A program made the position numbers and the translations under genes. This document shows positions 35,008-40,086 of a stretch of 40,086 nt of DNA, piece after piece. Each line of letters opens with the position of its first letter. The first letter of the stretch is position 1. The notes below the pieces were generated by a model. That model ran no database searches and was not told the DNA's origin. It saw only the letters and a program-made list of their open reading frames with translations. This DNA is from Bacillota bacterium (lineage in GTDB: Bacteria > Bacillota > Clostridia > Christensenellales > UMGS416), in assembly GCA_023410875.1 (NCBI GenBank), contig JAEYPH010000041.1, positions 1 to 40,086 on the forward strand, written 5' to 3'.

Positions 35008-36147
35008 ATGTTTACGGATACGAAGATGACACAGCGCCAACGGTTTTTGAACCTCATGGAGTACAAGAGCGTGGATCGCGTGCCCAACCACGAGGTCGGC
35101 GTGTGGGCGCAGACGATAGACTGTTGGAAGGCCGAGGGGCTGGACACCGACAAGCTGCACTGGCGCTGGTTCTGGGGCGAAGAATACTACAACATGGACT
35201 ATAGGGAGTACATCCAGGTCAACTATGGCATGATTCCGCCCTTCGAGTACCAGGTGCTGGAGGAAACGGACCGGTATGAAATCGTCCGCCACGGCGACGG
35301 CGTCGTCACAAAGGCTTTGAAAGAGGGCAGTTCCGGCGGCATGCGCGCCAGCATGGACCAGTACCTGAGCTTTCCGGTCACGGACCGGGAGAGCTTTCGG
35401 GAGATCAAAAAGCGTTATCGTACCGGTTTGCAGGAAAGGTATCCCGCAGCCTGGAAGGGAAACCTGCTGCCCAAGTGGAAGAACCGCGACCATGTGCTCG
35501 TGCTGGGCGAGAACTGCAGCACGCTGGGCTTCTTCTGGCGGGCTAGGGAGTGGATGGGCACCGAGGGTGTCTGCTATGCCTGGTACGACCAGCCGGAGCT
35601 GATGCACGAGATGATGGAGTTCGTCGCGGACTTCACGATCGAAGTCTCCAAGCCCATCCTGGCGGAAACGGATGTGGACTATGTGTTCCTCAACGAGGAC
35701 ATGTCCATGAAGAACGGGCCGCTGATCAGCCCCGCGCTATACAAGGAGTTCATCTTTCCGCATATGCGCAGGCTGGTGGATTTCTTCAAGCAGAACGGTT
35801 CCCGGTATGTGCTGGTGGATACGGACGGCAACTGCGAAGCGCTGATTCCGATGCTCATGGACGCCGGTGTGGACGGCATCTGGCCGCTGGAACGGGCCTC
35901 GAACATGGACCCTATAAGGATTCGCAGGCAGTTTGGTAAGGATTTGAGGCTGTGGGGCGGCGTGGACAAGCGGGAGCTGGCCAAGGGGAAGGAAGCCACT
36001 GACAGGCACCTGGCCGAATTGGCTCCGCTGGTCGAGGAAGGCGGTTTCATACCGACGGTGGACCACTGCGTGTCACCGGACATATCGCTTAAGAATTTCG
36101 AGTATTACATACAGCGCAAGATGCAGTTGCTGGAGGGCAAATTTTAG
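35008..36147 (+). CDS. UroD/MtaA-superfamily protein 4, D-x-D variant
   Basis: The 379-residue protein starts MTQRQRFLNLMEYKSVDRVPNHE after a few residues and has FLNEDMSMKNGPLISPALYKE in its middle. At the metal-motif position it reads D271-T-D273-G. Its C terminus (GGFIPTVDHCVSPDISLKNF) closely resembles that of protein 1 at 15593, so these two form one subgroup. GGAGG precedes the ATG, 14 bases after protein 3. Function unknown. Confidence 0.8.
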   Translation: MFTDTKMTQRQRFLNLMEYKSVDRVPNHEVGVWAQTIDCWKAEGLDTDKLHWRWFWGEEYYNMDYREYIQVNYGMIPPFEYQVLEETDRYEIVRHGDGVVTKALKEGSSGGMRASMDQYLSFPVTDRESFREIKKRYRTGLQERYPAAWKGNLLPKWKNRDHVLVLGENCSTLGFFWRAREWMGTEGVCYAWYDQPELMHEMMEFVADFTIEVSKPILAETDVDYVFLNEDMSMKNGPLISPALYKEFIFPHMRRLVDFFKQNGSRYVLVDTDGNCEALIPMLMDAGVDGIWPLERASNMDPIRIRRQFGKDLRLWGGVDKRELAKGKEATDRHLAELAPLVEEGGFIPTVDHCVSPDISLKNFEYYIQRKMQLLEGKF

Positions 36148-36182
36148 TGGGTTTTCATCAACCTGACCATAGGAGGGAACTC

Positions 36183-37820
36183 ATGATCTCTGTTATGCAA
36201 AATTGTGTAGCCGAATGGGCAATGACATCCTCTAAAGAGTATGCTAATCCCTTCCATGAGGTTTCGCTCCATGCGGAAGTTACCGACCCTGCAGGCAACC
36301 TTCGGCGTGTTCCAGCGTTCTGGGGCGGTGGCAACACTTGGCGCATACGCTATTCCTCAGCGCTGACCGGCACACACACTTTGCGGACGGTATGTTCGGA
36401 TGCGGAGAATCCCACGCTGCACGGTTGCACAGGGGAGATCGAAATTACGCCCTATGAGGGCAGCAACCCCCTTTTGCTACACGGTGGTATCCAAAAATCC
36501 GCCGATGGCCGGTATCTGCAGCACGCCGACGGCACACCGTTCTTCTGGCTGGCAGACACATGGTGGATGGGTCTGACGAGCAGGCTGAGCTGGCCCCAAG
36601 GGTTCCAGACCCTGGCTCAAGACCGTGTGCAAAAGGGGTTTACCGCGGTGCAAATCGTCGCGGGGCTCTATCCGGACATGGATCCCTTCGATGCCCGAGG
36701 CGCAAACGAGGCCGGCTTCCCCTGGGATGAGCAGTTCCATACGATCAATCCGGCTTATTTTGACGCCGCCGATCAAAAGATACAGTGCCTCGTCAACAGC
36801 GGCCTGCTGCCGTGCATCGTGGCTTGCTGGGGCTTTTTCGCCAAGTTTGCGGGCGTCGGCGTGATCGCCAAGCATTGGGAATATCTGATTGCCCGCTGGG
36901 GCGCCTATCCTGTGGCGTGGTGCATGGCGGGTGAGGCCAATATGCCCTTTTACAATGATGAGGACGTCAATAGCGGCAGAATCTCCCGAAAGGACTATGC
37001 CGCCCAGTCTCGTAAGGACTGGACGGAGATGACCCGCCATGTGCGCCTCAAGGATCCCTTCCAACGGCTGGTGACGATACACCCCACCAGCAACGGCCAC
37101 GAGCAGATTGAGGACGAGACGCTGCTGGACTTGGACATGCTGCAGACCGGGCACAGCTCATACCATTCGCTGCTGCCCACGCTCCGGCAGGTCAAGGCGG
37201 CGTTGGACCGCAAAGCCCTGCCGGTCATCAATGCGGAGGTCTGTTACGAGGGTATCTGCGGCTCAAACGGAGCGGATGTACAGCGTTATGTGTTTTGGAC
37301 TTGCATGTTGTTGGGTTGCTGCGGGCACACCTACGGCGCCAACGGCATCTGGCAGCTCAACGATGAAGGACGGCCTTACGGCCCTTCCCCCCACGGCGCC
37401 ACATGGGGCGACACGCCATGGCAGCAGGCCTACCGGCTGCCGGGGTCTGAACAGGTTGGATTGGGCAAAAAGCTGTTGAGCCGGTTTGACTGGTGGCGCT
37501 TCGAATTTCATCCAGAGTGGACGGAGTCTGCCTGCTCGCTGGACAATCTGAACGGGTACTTCGCCGCAGGGATTCCCGGCGAGGTCCGCGTGATCTTCCG
37601 TCCCTTCCTTGGCGGAGCATTCTTTGGTGAAGACCTGGTATATGGCCTGGAGAAGGATGTGCGGTATGAGGCGTTCTATTTTAATCCCATCAATGGCGAC
37701 GAAAGGCGGCTGGGCTCTGTGACGCCCGATGAAGAGGGGACTTGGCGCAGCCCGCGGGTAACCGCCTTTCAGGACTGGGTGCTGGTAATGGAAAAGCAAA
37801 GGGGAGCAGAGAGTTGCTGA
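36183..37820 (+). CDS. DUF5060/DUF4038 glycosidase (apiosidase-like, GH140 type)
   Basis: The 545-residue protein has an N-terminal DUF5060-like beta domain (about 1-95, FHEVSLHAEVTDPAGN, WRIRYSSALTGTHTL), then the DUF4038 barrel starting YLQHADGTPFFWLADTWWMG and a C-terminal beta domain (VRVIFRPFLGGAFF...). Candidate catalytic acids are E251 (MAGEANMPF) and E352 (INAEVCYEG). The fold family includes GH140, which removes apiose from rhamnogalacturonan II side chains. There is no signal peptide, so it acts on imported material. The ATG at 36183 has AGGAGGG five bases upstream. It ends the operon before a terminator. Confidence 0.85.
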   Translation: MISVMQNCVAEWAMTSSKEYANPFHEVSLHAEVTDPAGNLRRVPAFWGGGNTWRIRYSSALTGTHTLRTVCSDAENPTLHGCTGEIEITPYEGSNPLLLHGGIQKSADGRYLQHADGTPFFWLADTWWMGLTSRLSWPQGFQTLAQDRVQKGFTAVQIVAGLYPDMDPFDARGANEAGFPWDEQFHTINPAYFDAADQKIQCLVNSGLLPCIVACWGFFAKFAGVGVIAKHWEYLIARWGAYPVAWCMAGEANMPFYNDEDVNSGRISRKDYAAQSRKDWTEMTRHVRLKDPFQRLVTIHPTSNGHEQIEDETLLDLDMLQTGHSSYHSLLPTLRQVKAALDRKALPVINAEVCYEGICGSNGADVQRYVFWTCMLLGCCGHTYGANGIWQLNDEGRPYGPSPHGATWGDTPWQQAYRLPGSEQVGLGKKLLSRFDWWRFEFHPEWTESACSLDNLNGYFAAGIPGEVRVIFRPFLGGAFFGEDLVYGLEKDVRYEAFYFNPINGDERRLGSVTPDEEGTWRSPRVTAFQDWVLVMEKQRGAESC

Positions 37821-37854
37821 GGTTGCACACTTCAATCGCTTTGTGATCGGCAGA

Positions 37855-37886
37855 AACCCCAGGAATCCTGCGATTCCTGGGGTTTT
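37855..37886 (+). terminator. Terminator of the glycan operon
   Basis: A perfect 11-base stem (CCCCAGGAATC/GATTCCTGGGG) with loop CTGC is followed by TTTT, 35 bases after the glycosidase stop codon. Confidence 0.85.
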
Positions 37887-37905
37887 CGCCAGATGATACT
37901 GCCAT

Positions 37906-38097
37906 TCATTCGGTACTTATTTCAGAAATAAATTTTGACACCAATTCCTTTGCACGATCAGCACATTTGCCGCAGCAGGTTCCAGCCCTGGTTAAGCTTT
38001 GTACCTCTTCAAAAGACTTTGTCCCACCTTTTATTGCATTTTCAATGTCTCCTGCTGACACATGCATACAGTCGCACACAATTATTTTTTTATCCAT
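37906..38097 (-). CDS. BFD-like [2Fe-2S]-binding protein
   Basis: The 63-residue protein matches the bacterioferritin-associated ferredoxin (BFD) fold: C8-x-C10, then 31 residues, then C42-x-x-C45, the classic spacing for its [2Fe-2S] cluster; an extra C41 is adjacent. Such small proteins donate electrons, to bacterioferritin or as parts of larger oxidoreductases. AAAGGA lies about 12 bases before the ATG. It stands alone between the glycan terminator and the LacI gene, so its partner is not evident. Confidence 0.85.
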   Translation of the reverse strand: MDKKIIVCDCMHVSAGDIENAIKGGTKSFEEVQSLTRAGTCCGKCADRAKELVSKFISEISTE

Positions 38098-38199
38098 TGG
38101 ATTATAAAATTCCTTTCTTTTTCATACTTCCTTTGCATCATTATTGGTAACCCATGTTCCAAGACATTATGCAAATGATGAGCACTTTAAAGGCGCAAA

Positions 38200-38217
38200 G
38201 GCTCCTTATACGGAGCC
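38200..38217 (-). terminator. Hairpin across the LacI-gene stop codon
   Basis: On the minus strand GGCTCC and GGAGCC pair around a loop that contains the stop codon, followed by a short TTT. A six-base stem makes this a weak candidate. Confidence 0.4.
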
Positions 38218-39210
38218 GCGCTCTATCAGTTTCGTCAATACTTCGATTTTCACCTGTGGCTGTGTCCGGTCATTTATGATCTCCACGAGTCGCTTGGTTG
38301 CGGTCTCGCCCATGAAACGAGTGGGGACGTGAACCGTCGTTAGCGGTGGGTCGATGAAGCCCGCCAATGGAACATCATCAAACCCAATTATGGATACATC
38401 GTCGGGTATTTTTTTCCCCCGCGCTTGGAACGCCTTTATCGCACCGATGGCAATCCAGTCATTATCCGCAAAGTAGCAGCCCGCCACATCCTCCCCTGCG
38501 TCGAGCAGCGCATGCATATCGGCATACGCGCCGTCAACAGAGGGCGTGAGTCTGTGGACGATCGTCTTCGTCGTGGATAGCCCGTGATACCGCACCGCTT
38601 TGTAAAAACCGTCCGCACGCTCTTCGAAGTTCGTGATGTTGTATGCGGAATGCAGGTAGCCGGGCTGCTTCTTTGTTCTGGCAATCAGCGTGTTCGTCGC
38701 GAGAAAAGCCCCTTGCACGTTGTTGATCGATACGCAGTCACAGGCCACCGTGTCAAAATAGGCGTCCAGAAGTACCATTGGAATAGGCAGCTTTGAAAAT
38801 GCCGCCAAATCCTCCGGCAGCATTTCTGTTCCCAGCAGAATGATACCCGAACAGCCCGAATACACGATGGTATCCAGTTCTCGTGCTACATCATCGCCCT
38901 TGTACAAATACCGGATTTGCAGCTTAATACCGGCTTTCTTGCAGCCCGTCTCAATACCCTCGGATAGGCGCGCGAAAAAGGGCGTATCACCGACCACTGC
39001 GCCTTGCCGTTTATATAGTATAAAGCAGACGCTGCCCCCGTTGGTCCGTTTTTCGCAGAGCCGTGTGAAGTCATAACCGTATTGCTCCGCGGCTTTGAGA
39101 ACCTTCCGTCGGGTTTCATAGCTTACGCCGGGCTTGTTGTTCAGTGCCATGGACACCGCGGCGGCGGAGAGATTAAGTTTTTTGGCGAGCTCTTTTGCTG
39201 TGATTGTCAT
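38206..39210 (-). CDS. LacI-family transcriptional repressor
   Basis: The 334-residue regulator has a LacI helix-turn-helix (TAKELAKKLNLSAAAVSMAL), hinge region, and a periplasmic-binding-protein-like effector domain ending with SIIGFDDVPLAGFIDPPLTTV. The ATG at 39210 has GGAGGAA about seven bases upstream; an ORF start 24 codons earlier is unsupported. It is divergent from the transketolase gene, whose promoter is flanked by repeated TTAAG motifs, so it probably controls that gene in response to a sugar or sugar phosphate. Confidence 0.92.
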   Translation of the reverse strand: MTITAKELAKKLNLSAAAVSMALNNKPGVSYETRRKVLKAAEQYGYDFTRLCEKRTNGGSVCFILYKRQGAVVGDTPFFARLSEGIETGCKKAGIKLQIRYLYKGDDVARELDTIVYSGCSGIILLGTEMLPEDLAAFSKLPIPMVLLDAYFDTVACDCVSINNVQGAFLATNTLIARTKKQPGYLHSAYNITNFEERADGFYKAVRYHGLSTTKTIVHRLTPSVDGAYADMHALLDAGEDVAGCYFADNDWIAIGAIKAFQARGKKIPDDVSIIGFDDVPLAGFIDPPLTTVHVPTRFMGETATKRLVEIINDRTQPQVKIEVLTKLIERGSV

Positions 39211-39230
39211 CAGGTGTTCCTCCGCTCTTG

Positions 39231-39258
39231 AGTGTACCTGCTCAGCTGGAAATGTCAA
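39231..39258 (-). promoter_or_regulatory. Promoter of the LacI-family gene
   Basis: On the minus strand TTGACA (39253-39258), 16 bases, TACACT (39231-39236). The predicted leader is only about 15 bases long. Confidence 0.65.
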
Positions 39259-39274
39259 TGAAGTCGATAAACAA

Positions 39275-39322
39275 TTAAGCAAAAGTTAAGTAAAAATCGC
39301 TTAATAATGCATTGTAATTAAG
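39275..39322. promoter_or_regulatory. Cluster of four TTAAG/CTTAA motifs, candidate operator
   Basis: TTAAG at 39275 and 39286 (11 bases apart, one helix turn), CTTAA at 39300 and TTAAG at 39318. The pair 39286/39300 forms TTAAG-N9-CTTAA; 39300-39322 forms CTTAAT-N11-ATTAAG, which covers the -35 of the transketolase promoter. Binding by the adjacent LacI protein is inferred. Confidence 0.45.
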
Positions 39323-39340
39323 GTATAAGTTTTGCATAAT
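39312..39340 (+). promoter_or_regulatory. Promoter of the transketolase gene
   Basis: TTGTAA (39312-39317), 17 bases, CATAAT (39335-39340). A predicted start near 39347 gives a short leader before the ATG at 39366. Confidence 0.6.
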
Positions 39341-39365
39341 GTAGCCGTTATAGGGGGAAACGCAT

Positions 39366-40055
39366 ATGGACTCGGATCAGTTAAAGCGAATCAGTTTTAA
39401 CCGCCGCCTCGACGTGCTCGAAATGGTGAGAGCTGCCGGAACAGGGCATATCGGCGGCAGTATGTCTTGTATGGATATTTTGGTTAGTTTGTATTATGAG
39501 ATCATGGACACCGACATGATACACGCAGGCGCAGCTGAGCGTGATCGTTTCATTCTCAGCAAAGGACACTGTGCAGAGGCTCTGTACACGGTGCTAGCTG
39601 ATAAGGGATTCTTCCCCAAGGAGCTTCTTCGAACCTACGCGGCTTTTGACACAATCTTAGCTGAGCACCCCACCAAGAAGGTGCCCGGCGTCGAGGTAGC
39701 CACAGGTGCACTGGGGCACGGGCTCTCCGTGGGCGTCGGGATGGCGGTCGGACTCAAGGCAGATAAAAGCTCCTCCCATATCTATGTATTGATGGGAGAC
39801 GGCGAGCAGGCCGAGGGTGCGGTTTGGGAGGCTGTTATGTCCGCCGCAAAGTTCGGGTTGGATAACCTGACCGCACTCATTGACCGCAACCGCCTGCAGA
39901 TCAGCGGCAGCACCGAGGAGATCATGCCTCTGGAAATAATCATGCCAGGCGGGCACCACAAAAAACGAAAACAAGGTAGAATGGGAGAACGGCGACAAGT
40001 TCGACCAAGGTTGCTCAAAAGAGCGGTTTGGAAATTGAGATTGCCTCTGCGTTGA
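39366..40055 (+). pseudogene. Transketolase N-terminal subunit gene, interrupted by the end repeat
   Basis: The first 190 residues are a clear transketolase thiamine-diphosphate domain: AGTGHIGGSMSCMDILVSLY, FILSKGHCAEALY, TGALGHGLSVGVGMAVGLK and the GDG motif in VLMGDGEQAEGAVWEA, then LIDRNRLQISGSTEEIMPLE. The next residues should continue as a transketolase but become a basic, repeat-derived tail (IIMPGGHHKKRKQGRM...) from 39936 on, exactly where the 96-base repeat begins. The gene is thus broken in this sequence, by insertion or by assembly. Split transketolases have a separate C-terminal gene next door, which would lie beyond the window. It is divergent from the LacI gene, a likely regulator. 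Confidence 0.85.
39931..40026 (+). repeat. End repeat, right copy
   Basis: This is the exact inverted copy of 1-96. The true element probably starts at 39936 (ATAATCATGCC...), since TGGAA before it still encodes transketolase; the same TGGAA also borders the left copy. ATCATGCC occurs both just before (39921) and just inside (39939) the junction. A second frame in the element reads AGTTKNENKVEWENGDKFDQ and stops at 40037-40039, so it may be the end of a coding gene. Family not recognised. Confidence 0.85.
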
Positions 40056-40086
40056 ACCACGGATTGTCCAGCCGAAAGGCAAAAGG

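Noticed and set aside
1..40086. Composite transposon bounded by the 96-base inverted ends
   Set aside because: The interior is mostly ordinary chromosomal genes (tex, topoisomerases, catabolic loci), and no transposase is visible, so repeat copies or assembly ends are the simpler reading.

Overview
The window looks like chromosome of a GC-rich Bacillota, most likely a spore-forming gut-type Clostridia. The pointers are a PdaB-like sporulation deacetylase remnant, a YesM/YesN two-component pair beside a lipoprotein-dependent sugar importer, a Gram-positive LexA box (GAAC-N4-GTTC), strong GGAGG ribosome binding sites and two dispersed palindromic repeat families. No rRNA, tRNA, CRISPR array or complete insertion sequence was seen. 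The first 96 bases recur as a perfect inverted copy at 39931-40026. The right copy breaks a transketolase gene, so both window ends run into the same repeated element.

Layout. 1-2.9 kb: end repeat, a YkvA-like membrane protein and the RNA-binding protein Tex. 2.9-9.7 kb: a lower-GC block with a short guanidino-hydrolase (arginine-deiminase-like) and a dlt-like set. That set is a carrier protein, an MBOAT acyltransferase and an SGNH/DltD-like protein on the plus strand, meeting a GNAT enzyme and an adenylating ligase on the minus strand. The ligase has lost the DltA residue that binds the alpha-amino group. 10-14.7 kb: a type IIA topoisomerase pair whose A subunit lacks a GyrA box, separated by a run of small palindromes. 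15-19.7 kb: a DUF1801 protein, a UroD/MtaA-like protein, a multi-span permease and a GidA-like flavoprotein. 19.9-23.6 kb: a truncated deacetylase followed by an SOS-type cassette (Y-family polymerase with a duplicated C-terminal domain, an ORF without a usable start, and an SRAP protein), headed by a LexA box.

23.7-37.9 kb is a carbohydrate-use locus. A YesM-type kinase and YesN-type regulator precede a solute-binding lipoprotein and two permeases with no ATPase. Then come a GH99-like enzyme, a divergent AraC regulator, three consecutive UroD/MtaA-like proteins and a DUF5060/DUF4038 (apiosidase-like) glycosidase. The likely job is import and breakdown of a decorated, perhaps methylated or branched, glycan; the role of the UroD-like proteins is unknown. 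37.9-40.1 kb: a BFD-like [2Fe-2S] protein, a LacI regulator and the broken transketolase N-terminal gene, with a cluster of TTAAG motifs between the last two.

The best candidates for undescribed biology are the dlt-like set with its altered substrate pocket, and the group of UroD-like paralogues whose metal-ligand motif differs from copy to copy inside a glycan locus.
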